Positions 1-6,868 of a DNA stretch of 10,027 nucleotides are shown here, piece by piece. Origin of the DNA: Lachnospiraceae bacterium (GTDB lineage Bacteria > Bacillota_A > Clostridia > Lachnospirales > Lachnospiraceae); NCBI GenBank assembly GCA_016281675.1, contig JAEEJD010000226.1:1-10027 (forward strand). Direction: 5' to 3'. Below the pieces are notes generated by a model, which was given only the letters and a program-made list of their open reading frames with translations, had not been told where the DNA came from and ran no database searches. Both the position numbers and the translations under genes were made by a program. Numbering within the stretch: position 1 is the first letter of the stretch; each line of letters opens with the position of its first letter.

Positions 1-313
1 CATGTCCGATAAGCCCTGCTCCCTTTGTTGCATTATCTTCACTGACACCTATATCCGTTAAGTCTTTCTTCAGCGTCATGCTCTTATTATAGGTATATTC
101 CGCGATGCTCTTTCCGTCTTCGGTGAAGAAGATATGCCCTTTCTCTCCGAAGTAGATCATCTGCTGATCCTTCAGTTTCTTCAGAGCATTGCAGACGCTC
201 GGCTTTGTAACTCCGAGATGTCTTGATATATCTACCGATCTTGCGTATCCCTTCTTCCTGTGAAGTATCAGGATGCTCTCAAGATAATCGTTTGCCGAGT
301 TCTTATTTAGCAT
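1..313 (-). CDS. DtxR/MntR-family transcriptional regulator, N-terminal 104 residues (cut by window edge)
   Basis: The visible part begins MLNKNSANDYLESILILHRK and matches the DtxR/MntR winged-helix family: helix 1 with the Asp-Tyr-Leu-Glu element (D9, E12), a helix-turn-helix at about residues 25-48 with recognition helix around KPSVCNALKKL, a wing at about 52-66, and the start of the dimerisation domain. The rest lies beyond base 1. Family members are metal-activated repressors of iron or manganese genes. Aligned by eye to B. subtilis MntR, D8 and E11 are kept, but H77 is Lys77, E99 is Gly100 and E102 is Gly103; only His104 (H103) remains. The start ATG lies within the end of the upstream ATPase gene (11-bp overlap) and has AAAGGTG as ribosome binding site, which implies translational coupling. 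The likely targets are the three operators in front of this same operon (inferred autoregulation). Confidence 0.88.
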   Translation of the reverse strand, partial: MLNKNSANDYLESILILHRKKGYARSVDISRHLGVTKPSVCNALKKLKDQQMIYFGEKGHIFFTEDGKSIAEYTYNKSMTLKKDLTDIGVSEDNATKGAGLIGH

Positions 314-2405
314 TTGTTTCACCTTTATCTTCGGGCAGAAGATGCGTCATACTGTTCAGTCCGAGCGCTACCGTCGAGCCGTTATGAAGCATCGCCGATG
401 TTGCAGGAGGTATGGATCCGGCTACCCCCAGAGCAATAAGCGCTGTGTTGAAACCTACTATTGTCCTGTAGTTAAAGCGTATCCGCTTCATCAGCAGTTC
501 ACTGAGTCTTCTGAGCACGACAAGGCTTTCGAGTTTTTCGGAACCTATCGTGATATCGGCTATCTGTCTGGCGATGTCCGCTCCCTCACTGATCGCTATC
601 CCCGCATCGGATGCCGAGAGCGCAGGAGAATCGTTTATCCCGTCACCTACCATGATCACTCTTCTTCCTTCTGCCCTGGCCTTTTCTATATAGCCTGCCT
701 TGTCTTCGGGAAGCACCTCTGCATAATATTCATCAATTCCCGCTGACGCCGCAATGGCTGCAGCTGTCCGCTCGCTGTCCCCGGTCATCATCACGATATG
801 TTCAAATCCCTGTTCCTTAAGGTCCGCGATTACCCGTGCTGATTCATCACGCAGGGGATCCTCTATAAGAATGCACGCACAGAGCATTCCCTCCCTGGCA
901 TAATAAAGATGAGAATATTCATCCGGGAGCTCATCAAACTTCTTTTTCATGTCATCCGGTATCTTAACGTCCTCGTCTTCAAACACGAAGTGATAACTTC
1001 CTATGACTGCTCTTTTTCCTTCTATGTGAGTAGCAATACCGTGAGCGACTATGTACTCTACATCGGTATGCAGTTCATCGTGCATCAGACCTTTTTTTGT
1101 TGCAGCATCAACAACTGCCCTTGCCACCGAATGCGGAAAATGCTCTTCCAGACATGCCGCCTGCCGTAACAGTTCATCCTCGCTCTCATCGCAGAACGGT
1201 ACGACCTTTGCCACCTGCGGATCAGCCTTCGTCAACGTTCCGGTCTTGTCAAACACGATCGTGTCAGCATCGGCAACTGCCTCAAGGAATTTTCCTCCTT
1301 TGACCGTTATGTCATACTCGGAAGCTTCCTTTATTGCGGACAGCACCGAAAGCGGCATTGCCATCTTAAGTGCGCATGAATAATCGACCATCAGAACCGA
1401 CACGGCCTTGGTCACATTACGGCTGACAAGGTAAGTCAAACCCGCTGCCGCAAGAGTATACGGAACGAGCCTGTCTGCCAGACGCTCCGCCTTGCCCTCA
1501 AGTGAGGATTTTAACTTCTCGGACTCCTCTATCATCTTAACGATGGCGTCAAATCGTCCGCTGCCCGATACCTTGGCCACCGATATCGTTATCTCGCCTT
1601 CTTCTATGACCGTTCCCGCAAATACCGAAGATCCTTCGCTTTTTCTCACAGGGATCGGTTCGCCGGTCATGGATGCCTGATTGACCATGGCATCGCCTTT
1701 TACGACCGTGCCGTCAAAGGGGATGATGCTCCCAAGTCTTACAACGACCTTGTCGCCGATACCGATATCATCCGCATCAGTCAATTCTTCCTGTGAGCCG
1801 TTCATTCGCCAGACCTTGTCAACATTCAACGACATTCTTCTTGCAAGGTCATCAACCGACCTTTTATGCGTCCACTCCTCAAGCGTATCGCCGATATTCA
1901 GAAGGAACATGACGGATGAAGCCGTCTTGTGATCTTTCGTTAAAACGGCTGCAAGTATCGCTATCGCATCAAGGAGTTCAACCTGAAGTCTGCCCTTTTT
2001 CAGCGTTTTCAATCCCCTGAACACATATCGCACAGTCTTGAGCAGTATCCAGTATCTTCTTATCGCAAACGGTATCAGGAGTCTTTTTGCGTAATGAACT
2101 ATTATCGAAGTCACTATGCGGTCATGATACTTTGCCGCAAGTTCCCTGCCGGACGTTTCCAGAACTCTCTCGGGAACATTGACGTTTTCAAACGAAAAAT
2201 CTCTGAGTATCGCTATAACGGTTTCCTTATCGCAGTTGTAGCAGACAACCGCGTCAGCCGTTCTCTCGTATACCTTTATAAAAGTTATCTGTCCAAAGGA
2301 TCGAAGATAATAATCAAGGGTATCAGCTTCCTTATAAGTCATTCGCTTCATCGGAAGATGTACCCTTAATCTGTTGTTTGCATCATGCTTGATCGTGTAT
2401 CTCAT
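303..2405 (-). CDS. P1B-type heavy-metal-transporting ATPase with atypical YSC membrane motif
   Basis: This 700-aa protein is a complete P-type ATPase. The N-terminus (about 1-78) looks like a ferredoxin-like HMA-type domain without the usual GMxCxxC loop. Membrane segments follow at about 95-130 and 143-178, then the actuator TGE (247-249), a membrane pair at about 313-360, the phosphorylation motif DKTGT (386-390), an HP-like EHFPHS element (421-426) in the nucleotide domain, TGD (541-543), the hinge GDGINDSP (587-594) and two C-terminal spans with HNGSTV. The family pumps metal cations out of the cytoplasm using ATP. The transmembrane metal motif, normally CPC-A-L-G, reads Y342-S343-C344-A345-L346-K347: the proline and first cysteine are gone, so the substrate cannot be read off. 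SD is GGAG six bases before ATG. It follows the 82-aa gene by 14 bases and overlaps the regulator gene. Fe, Mn or Zn are guesses from context. Confidence 0.93.
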   Translation of the reverse strand: MRYTIKHDANNRLRVHLPMKRMTYKEADTLDYYLRSFGQITFIKVYERTADAVVCYNCDKETVIAILRDFSFENVNVPERVLETSGRELAAKYHDRIVTSIIVHYAKRLLIPFAIRRYWILLKTVRYVFRGLKTLKKGRLQVELLDAIAILAAVLTKDHKTASSVMFLLNIGDTLEEWTHKRSVDDLARRMSLNVDKVWRMNGSQEELTDADDIGIGDKVVVRLGSIIPFDGTVVKGDAMVNQASMTGEPIPVRKSEGSSVFAGTVIEEGEITISVAKVSGSGRFDAIVKMIEESEKLKSSLEGKAERLADRLVPYTLAAAGLTYLVSRNVTKAVSVLMVDYSCALKMAMPLSVLSAIKEASEYDITVKGGKFLEAVADADTIVFDKTGTLTKADPQVAKVVPFCDESEDELLRQAACLEEHFPHSVARAVVDAATKKGLMHDELHTDVEYIVAHGIATHIEGKRAVIGSYHFVFEDEDVKIPDDMKKKFDELPDEYSHLYYAREGMLCACILIEDPLRDESARVIADLKEQGFEHIVMMTGDSERTAAAIAASAGIDEYYAEVLPEDKAGYIEKARAEGRRVIMVGDGINDSPALSASDAGIAISEGADIARQIADITIGSEKLESLVVLRRLSELLMKRIRFNYRTIVGFNTALIALGVAGSIPPATSAMLHNGSTVALGLNSMTHLLPEDKGETNAK

Positions 2406-2419
2406 TTTATCTCCGGCAA

Positions 2420-2668
2420 TTACTGTGCGATCTCTTCTTCGGCCTCTTTTGCGTATCTTTCCTCGTTGATCGCTTTTGCATCCTCATAGATGTCCGAGCA
2501 GTTCTCCCGGAGCAGTGTGACCTGATCGAGCACCGTGTCTTTTCCGCGCAGAACTCCCGCTGTGCAGTGCGTATATACTTTCTTTGCGTCCTTTGAGGAC
2601 AGTATCTTTATGCCTTCCAATCCGAACAATGTTCCAAGTGCAAATATTCCGACTTTGCTCCAGCTCAT
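2420..2668 (-). CDS. Small single-span membrane protein (DUF6110-like), probable partner of the ATPase
   Basis: This 82-aa protein has a glycine-containing hydrophobic segment at residues 5-22 (KVGIFALGTLFGLEGIKI), then a Lys-rich turn, two cysteines (C35, C57), an amphipathic middle and an acidic Glu/Ala-rich C-terminus (about 62-82). From memory it resembles small proteins (DUF6110) found beside P1B ATPases in Clostridia; I could not check this. The layout, one N-terminal span plus a charged cytoplasmic tail next to an ATPase gene, recalls mycobacterial PacL (DUF1490) proteins that assist CtpC-type ATPases. This is an analogy, not demonstrated homology. The ribosome binding site AGGAGG sits upstream of ATG 2668. 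It follows the Cys-rich gene by 47 bases and precedes the ATPase by 14, so it is surely co-transcribed. Function unproven. Confidence 0.82.
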   Translation of the reverse strand: MSWSKVGIFALGTLFGLEGIKILSSKDAKKVYTHCTAGVLRGKDTVLDQVTLLRENCSDIYEDAKAINEERYAKEAEEEIAQ

Positions 2669-2715
2669 TTTTTATCCTCCTGTTACCTTCTCTTTGATCG
2701 TGTATTTTAACTTCG

Positions 2716-2889
2716 CTATGGCTTCCTATGGCAGGATGCGCACATGTTGCAGTGTGCGCAATTCCCGCCGCAGGAGGAGATTCCATGCTTTTTGTCATTT
2801 ATCAGTTTGCGTATGATAGCCGCCACCGCAATTATCAAAAGCAGCGAAATAATGATGGTTCCGAGATTGGCAGCTATCCATGTAAACAT
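2716..2889 (-). CDS. FeoB-associated Cys-rich membrane protein (57 aa)
   Basis: This short gene begins MFTWIAANLGTIIISLLLII, giving one transmembrane helix at about 4-27, followed by a basic stretch (RKLINDKKH) and a Cys cluster C40-x3-C44-x2-C47-x2-C50-x2-C53 near the C-terminus. This is the hallmark of the small FeoB-associated Cys-rich proteins that follow feoB in many Firmicutes and are thought to help Fe(II) transport or FeoB assembly. The ATG is two bases past the feoB stop, and its AAGGAGG ribosome binding site lies in the last codons of feoB, so expression should be coupled. The Cys cluster presumably faces the cytoplasm (positive-inside rule) and could bind iron or an Fe-S cluster. 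The length is normal for the family. Confidence 0.9.
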   Translation of the reverse strand: MFTWIAANLGTIIISLLLIIAVAAIIRKLINDKKHGISSCGGNCAHCNMCASCHRKP

Positions 2890-2891
2890 TT

Positions 2892-5303
2892 TTATGCCTC
2901 CTTAACAATACCCGAGCTGAGTCTGTCAGCTTCCTTATATTTCTTAAAGAACAGCATATATATTATAGCAACAAGTGCCGCGATCGCCACAATAAGTCCT
3001 AAGATACTGTATGCTCCGCCGGTGAAAAAGCCACCGAACTGATTGATCATGAGTGCGATGATATATGCGAATCCGCACTGATAACCGATCGCGAACCACG
3101 TCCACTTCGGATTGTTCATCTCACGCTTAATGGCACCGATCGCCGCAAAGCAGGGGGCGCAGAGCAGATTGAACACGAGGAACGAAAATCCCGTAATACC
3201 GGTAAACGCTGCGGCAAGTGCCTGCCATGCCGTCATATCCCCGCTGCCGTACAGTATTCCCATCGTACCGACGATGTTCTCTTTTGCCACAAGTCCCGTG
3301 ATCGATGCAACGGCTGCCTGCCAGTTACCCCATCCGAGAGGTGAGAATATCCAGGCGATGGCCCCACCGATCTTGGCAAGGATCGACATATCAAGTTCGT
3401 CTTCGGCGAGCATCCTGAAGCCATCTGCCGTAAATCCGAAGAAGCTCGTGAACCATACAAGGATCGTCGACAGAAGGATGATCGTACCTGCCTTCTTAAT
3501 GAACGACCATCCGCGCTCCCACATCGACCTGAGCACGTTACCGAGAGTGGGCATATGGTATGCCGGAAGTTCCATGACAAACGGTGCAGGATCGCCGGCA
3601 AACATCTTTGTCTTCTTGAGAATGATACCGGATATTACGATAGCAGCCATTCCGATGAAGTATGCTGATGTGGATACCCATGCCGATCCTCCGAATATCG
3701 CTCCGGCTATCATGGCAATAAACGGAACTTTGGCTCCGCAGGGGATAAATGTCGTTGTCATTATCGTCATGCGGCGGTCACGCTCATTCTCTATCGTACG
3801 GCTGGCCATGACTCCGGGAACGCCGCAACCTACACCGATGAGCATCGGGATGAATGATTTACCGGAAAGGCCGAATCTTCTGAATATACGGTCAAGGACG
3901 AATGCGATCCTGGCCATGTATCCGCACGCTTCAAGGAACGCGAGCATGAAGAACAGTACGAGCATCTGGGGGACGAATCCGAGCACTGCTCCGACACCGG
4001 CAACGATACCGTCAAGTATCAGGCCCTTCAGCCAGTCAGCCGCACCTGCTGAATCAAGTGCCGATTCAACAAGCGACGGGATGCCCGGGATCCAGGTGCC
4101 GTACTCTGCGGGATCAGGCTCTTCGCCGATCCTCTCAAGAGTAGCCGCAGCTTCTTCATAATCCGCAATGCTTGCTGTCTCTTCGGAAATCTCAAGTGTT
4201 TCCTCATCTTCGACTTCATATGTGAATTCATCTGCGGGTGTGGTTCCGTTTTCTTCAACATATGCGTCGTATCCGTCTACGATCGCGGATGCATCCGCAT
4301 ATTCTTCCGCAACTTCCTCGTATCCTCCGTCCATTCCAAACAGATGGAATCCGTCTCCGAACAGTCCGTCGTTTGCCCAGTCTGTTGCGGGAGCGCCGAC
4401 TCCGACCATTGCAACCCAGTAAACGGCAAACATTACAAGCACGAATATGATCAGGCCAAGGATACGGTTTGTGACAACTTTGTCGATCTTATCCGATGTT
4501 GTGAGCCCACCGGCATTTTTCTTCTTATAACATGCCTTAATGACCTCTGCGATATATACGTATCTTTCATTAGTGATTATCGATTCGGCATCGTCATCAA
4601 GTTCCTTCTCTGCCGCAACGATATCATTTTCGATATGTGAAAGTGTATCTGCACTGATCTTCAGTTTATCCATGACCTTGTCGTCACGTTCGAACACCTT
4701 TATCGCATACCATCTCTGCTGTTCTTCGGGCATATCATGAACAACTGCTTCTTCGATATGAGCGATGGCGTGTTCGACAGGGCCCGAGAATGTATGCTGG
4801 GGAACGGTCTTTGTGCCGCCGGCAGCATTGATCGCCGCTTCAGCCGCTTCCATGATCCCGTCACCCTTAAGAGCGGATATCTCCATGATCTTACATCCGA
4901 GCTGTCTGGACAGTTCCTCTGTATTGATCTTATCTCCGTTCTTTCTGACAACATCCATCATGTTTATCGCAACAACGACCGGAATGCCGAGTTCCGTAAG
5001 CTGCGTCGTCAGATAAAGGTTTCTCTCAAGGTTGGTTCCGTCAATTATGTTAAGGATCGCATCAGGACGCTCTCCTATAAGATAATTTCTGGCAACAACC
5101 TCTTCAAGCGTATAAGGGGAAAGTGAATAGATACCGGGAAGGTCCGTGATCGTAACATCATCATGCTTCTTAAGCTTTCCTTCCTTCTTTTCGACCGTAA
5201 CTCCCGGCCAGTTTCCAACGAACTGGTTGGATCCGGTAAGTGCATTGAACAGTGTTGTCTTACCGCTGTTCGGGTTTCCTGCAAGTGCAATCCGTAAACT
5301 CAT
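2892..5303 (-). CDS. feoB: Ferrous iron transport protein B
   Basis: This 803-aa inner-membrane Fe(II) transporter has an N-terminal G domain: P-loop GNPNSGKTT (9-17), G2 Thr36 in GNWPGVT, G3 DLPG (54-57), G4 NMMD (114-117) and G5 SAL (143-145). A helical GDI-like linker follows (about 175-260). The membrane part has a first span at about 280-302, a long extracytoplasmic insert (about 303-425), then the two Gate regions with GVGCGVPG (C493) and PCGAKVP (C522), and C-terminal spans with CAPC (715-718) up to about 785. The GVGCGVPG variant is, as I recall, typical of clostridial FeoB rather than the E. coli GCNVP form. The insert is strikingly acidic (28 Asp/Glu, one Arg in 325-400). Start ATG 5303 has AAAGGATGAG upstream and lies 23 bases after feoA2. 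GTP binding and hydrolysis accompany Fe(II) uptake. Confidence 0.97.
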   Translation of the reverse strand: MSLRIALAGNPNSGKTTLFNALTGSNQFVGNWPGVTVEKKEGKLKKHDDVTITDLPGIYSLSPYTLEEVVARNYLIGERPDAILNIIDGTNLERNLYLTTQLTELGIPVVVAINMMDVVRKNGDKINTEELSRQLGCKIMEISALKGDGIMEAAEAAINAAGGTKTVPQHTFSGPVEHAIAHIEEAVVHDMPEEQQRWYAIKVFERDDKVMDKLKISADTLSHIENDIVAAEKELDDDAESIITNERYVYIAEVIKACYKKKNAGGLTTSDKIDKVVTNRILGLIIFVLVMFAVYWVAMVGVGAPATDWANDGLFGDGFHLFGMDGGYEEVAEEYADASAIVDGYDAYVEENGTTPADEFTYEVEDEETLEISEETASIADYEEAAATLERIGEEPDPAEYGTWIPGIPSLVESALDSAGAADWLKGLILDGIVAGVGAVLGFVPQMLVLFFMLAFLEACGYMARIAFVLDRIFRRFGLSGKSFIPMLIGVGCGVPGVMASRTIENERDRRMTIMTTTFIPCGAKVPFIAMIAGAIFGGSAWVSTSAYFIGMAAIVISGIILKKTKMFAGDPAPFVMELPAYHMPTLGNVLRSMWERGWSFIKKAGTIILLSTILVWFTSFFGFTADGFRMLAEDELDMSILAKIGGAIAWIFSPLGWGNWQAAVASITGLVAKENIVGTMGILYGSGDMTAWQALAAAFTGITGFSFLVFNLLCAPCFAAIGAIKREMNNPKWTWFAIGYQCGFAYIIALMINQFGGFFTGGAYSILGLIVAIAALVAIIYMLFFKKYKEADRLSSGIVKEA

Positions 5304-5326
5304 TTTCTCTCATCCTTTCTGAAACA

Positions 5327-5548
5327 TCACTGTACTTCGATCATCTCTGCATCCGCCTTACGGATCGACAGTTCGTAATTTCTCACATTGATCTCGATAG
5401 GATCGCCGAGCGGTGCAACCTTACGAACGAGTACTTCCGTGTTCTTCGTGATGCCCATATCCATGATCCTGCGCTTTGTTGCGCCCTCTCCGTGGAGTTT
5501 GACAACCTTCGCCGCCTCTCCGATCTTCACATCCCTTAATGTCTTCAC
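5327..5548 (-). CDS. feoA: FeoA-family protein (second copy, next to feoB)
   Basis: This 73-aa SH3-like FeoA domain protein shows the family pattern: an N-terminal L-x-D-V-K-I-G-E-A strand, a basic helix (ATKRRIMDMGI, 23-33), then T-E-V-L-V with APLGDPIEI (46-54) and a closing strand. FeoA proteins bind FeoB at the membrane and are needed for full Fe(II) transport. The start is GTG at 5548: the strong AAAGGAGGAG site is seven bases upstream, and the nearby ATG (5553) is out of frame and stops after two codons. It lies 32 bases after the first feoA and 23 before feoB. It resembles the canonical FeoA more than the first copy does. Confidence 0.93.
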   Translation of the reverse strand: MKTLRDVKIGEAAKVVKLHGEGATKRRIMDMGITKNTEVLVRKVAPLGDPIEINVRNYELSIRKADAEMIEVQ

Positions 5549-5580
5549 TGCATTCTCCTCCTTTGATAATCTCTCTACGT

Positions 5581-5793
5581 TCAGATCATTATCTTTCTTG
5601 CCAGCTCTTCGCTGACTGCCACCCTGCTTTCCTTGACCTTCACGATCAGGTTGGTGCCGAGCGTACTGACTATGCTGACCTCCCCACCGACGTTAAAGCC
5701 AAGATCTTCCAGGTGTTTCTTAACTTCCGGGCTGCCGCCTATCTTCCTTATGATCTGCGGCTGTTCCTTTTCCGCAAAAATAAGAGGCATCAT
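5581..5793 (-). CDS. feoA: FeoA-family protein (first copy, promoter-proximal)
   Basis: This 70-aa FeoA-like SH3-fold protein starts MMPLIFAEK. It contains a helix with VKKHLEDLGF (24-33), then the strands GEVSIVSTLGTNLIVKVKESRVAVS and a C-terminal ARKIMI. Two adjacent feoA genes before feoB are common in Firmicutes; the divergence between the two suggests they are not interchangeable. It is the first gene of the operon, about 70 bases after the predicted transcription start. Both ATGs (5793, 5790) are usable: the AAGGAGGG site ends four to seven bases upstream of them. One operator copy lies just before the ribosome binding site, so a bound repressor there could block elongation. Confidence 0.93.
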   Translation of the reverse strand: MMPLIFAEKEQPQIIRKIGGSPEVKKHLEDLGFNVGGEVSIVSTLGTNLIVKVKESRVAVSEELARKIMI

Positions 5794-5812
5794 TTTTCCC
5801 TCCTTATCATTA

Positions 5813-5828
5813 GTTAGCTTTGGCTAAC
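5813..5828. promoter_or_regulatory. Operator box 1 (GTTAGC-N4-GCTAAC), leader proximal to feoA
   Basis: This inverted repeat has arms extendable to seven bases (AGTTAGC/GCTAACT, 5812-5829) and a TTTG spacer as read on the plus strand. It has the same consensus as boxes 2 and 3 and resembles DtxR/IdeR-type sites (TTAGGTTAG...CTAACCTAA). It lies in the transcribed leader about ten bases before the feoA ribosome binding site. Repressor binding is inferred. Confidence 0.8.
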
Positions 5829-5846
5829 TTTGGGGTAATTATATTG

Positions 5847-5862
5847 GTTAGCGCTCGCTAAC
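5847..5862. promoter_or_regulatory. Operator box 2 (GTTAGC-N4-GCTAAC), over the transcription start
   Basis: This is the best copy: arms extend to nine perfect bases, TGGTTAGCG and CGCTAACCA (5845-5864), with a two-base centre. It sits immediately downstream of the -10 element, over the predicted start near 5864. Its centre is 34 bp from box 1 and 30 bp from box 3, close to three helical turns, so regulator dimers could lie on one DNA face. Confidence 0.85.
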
Positions 5863-5870
5863 CATGTCAT

Positions 5871-5899
5871 ATTATAGTAAGCCTGCGCTAACATGTCAA
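5871..5899 (-). promoter_or_regulatory. Sigma-A promoter of the feo operon
   Basis: On the minus strand, TTGACA (5899-5894) and TATAAT (5876-5871) are separated by exactly 17 bases. This is a perfect consensus promoter pointing at feoA, with transcription predicted to start near 5864 and a leader of about 70 bases. One operator copy occupies the whole spacer, so the intrinsically strong promoter should be held off by a repressor when metal is sufficient. Confidence 0.88.
5877..5892. promoter_or_regulatory. Operator box 3 (GTAAGC-N4-GCTAAC), in the promoter spacer
   Basis: This copy matches the GTTAGC-N4-GCTAAC consensus at 11 of the 12 arm positions (one T to A change). It fills bases 5877-5892 of the 17-base spacer (5877-5893) between the -35 and -10 elements, a classical position for blocking RNA polymerase. 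Confidence 0.78.
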
Positions 5900-5921
5900 C
5901 CCCTTTTTGAACACAAATTTA

Positions 5922-5941
5922 CGGACACCTTTCGATGCCCG
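5922..5941 (-). terminator. Hairpin with GAAA tetraloop downstream of the ZIP gene, possible weak terminator
   Basis: Read as minus-strand RNA, CGGGCAUC and GGUGUCCG pair over all eight positions (two G-U wobbles) around a GAAA tetraloop. The 3' flank is only UAAAUUU, not a clear U-tract, although an A6 run precedes it. On the plus strand a T6 run follows, but two stem pairs are lost. It lies 44 bases past the ZIP stop codon and before the feo promoter, so it may separate those transcription units. The sequence supports a structure better than it supports termination. Confidence 0.4.
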
Positions 5942-5985
5942 TTTTTTAACGTTTTATCGTTGTTTCATTGATTTTGCGCTTTTTT

Positions 5986-6765
5986 CTATCCGAGTGCCAC
6001 ATCGAGTGCCATCATCAGGCTGAACCCGACAGCAAAAGAAATGACTCCTATATTTGAATGCTCGCCCGCCGACATTTCGGGGATGAGTTCCTCCACAACA
6101 ACATACAGCATTGCGCCTGCCGCAAACGACAGAAGATACGGCATTGCCGGAACGATAAGAGCCGCCAGTATCACCGTCAGTCCTCCGAATACAGGTTCCA
6201 CCGCTCCCGAGGCAACACCGAGGATGAACGATTTTCCCTTATTCTTTCCTTCCGCATAGAGCGGCATGGATATTATGGCTCCTTCGGGAAAGTTCTGTAT
6301 CGCGATACCAAGCGCCAGCGCCAGTGCTCCGCCTGCCGTTATCATCGATGATCCGCTCACAAGGCCCGCATATACTACTCCCACAGCCATTCCTTCCGGG
6401 ATGTTATGAAGCGTGACCGCAAGAACGAGCATCGCGGTCCTCGTCAGTTGGCTTCGAGGGCCCTCCGTCTCATCCGTTGCCACATGCAGATGCGGGATTA
6501 TATGATCGAGAAGCAGAAGAAACAGTATTCCTGCCCAGAATCCCATAAATGCCGGCGCGAAAGCAAATCTCCCCATATCTTCAGACTGTTCTATCGCCGG
6601 AACTATCAGGCTCCAGATGGATGCCGCAACCATTACTCCGGCGGCGAACCCTGTCAGTGCACGCTGTACCCCACTCTTTATCTCATCTTTCAGAAAGAAT
6701 ACACATGCGGATCCTGCCGCAGTCCCGACAAACGGTATCAATAAACCGATGATAACAGTTGACAT
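5986..6765 (-). CDS. ZIP-family divalent metal transporter (GufA/ZupT-like)
   Basis: This 259-aa polytopic membrane protein has about eight hydrophobic segments. The ZIP metal site is visible: HNIPEG (120-125) in the fourth helix and QNFPEG (157-162) in the fifth, plus a His-containing stretch HIIPHLHV (88-95) at the start of the loop after the third helix. His to Gln in the second motif is, as I recall, usual in the GufA branch. ZIP proteins import Zn, Fe or Mn into the cytoplasm; which one here is not decidable. An open frame extends to 7104, but it would overlap the divergent cyclase gene. ATG 6765 has AGGACGGAAGAAG upstream and a family-like N-terminus, so this start is chosen. It lies upstream of the feo operon in the same orientation, with no recognisable operator of its own. 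Confidence 0.92.
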   Translation of the reverse strand: MSTVIIGLLIPFVGTAAGSACVFFLKDEIKSGVQRALTGFAAGVMVAASIWSLIVPAIEQSEDMGRFAFAPAFMGFWAGILFLLLLDHIIPHLHVATDETEGPRSQLTRTAMLVLAVTLHNIPEGMAVGVVYAGLVSGSSMITAGGALALALGIAIQNFPEGAIISMPLYAEGKNKGKSFILGVASGAVEPVFGGLTVILAALIVPAMPYLLSFAAGAMLYVVVEELIPEMSAGEHSNIGVISFAVGFSLMMALDVALG

Positions 6766-6793
6766 TTCTTCTTCCGTCCTTTCTCTGATCATG

Positions 6794-6799
6794 ATTATA
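6794..6799 (-). promoter_or_regulatory. Possible -10 element for the ZIP gene
   Basis: TATAAT occurs on the minus strand 28 bases upstream of the ZIP start codon, preceded by GGGTT. No good -35 hexamer sits at 16-18 bases (TGTTCA at 17 is poor), so the assignment is weak. The GTTAGC-type operator is not present here. Confidence 0.35.
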
Positions 6800-6815
6800 A
6801 ACCCGCAGAAATGAT

Positions 6816-6845
6816 TTGAACATAGGCATGTTAAAGTGATAGAAT
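6816..6845 (+). promoter_or_regulatory. Possible promoter of the diguanylate cyclase gene
   Basis: TTGAAC (6816-6821) and TAGAAT (6840-6845) are 18 bases apart on the plus strand, ending 23 bases before the cyclase ATG. Each hexamer deviates from consensus but keeps the key TTGA and TA...T positions. It overlaps the divergent ZIP promoter region. Confidence 0.4.
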
Positions 6846-6868
6846 AAACGAATATGTGAGGTAAGGTC

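Noticed and set aside
2220..2250. CYNC (C55-x2-C58) in the ATPase N-terminus as an HMA metal site
   Set aside because: By position it falls in what looks like the third strand of the ferredoxin-like domain, not in the loop where HMA CxxC motifs bind metal; probably incidental.
3112..4161. 349-codon open frame on the plus strand, antisense to feoB
   Set aside because: It lies wholly inside a clear FeoB coding sequence, has low-complexity Ser/Pro/Ile/Met-rich translation and no recognisable domain; it is a shadow of feoB codon usage.
5922..5947. Plus-strand terminator (stem then T6)
   Set aside because: On the plus strand two stem positions mismatch and no plus-strand gene lies upstream; the structure pairs fully only as minus-strand RNA.
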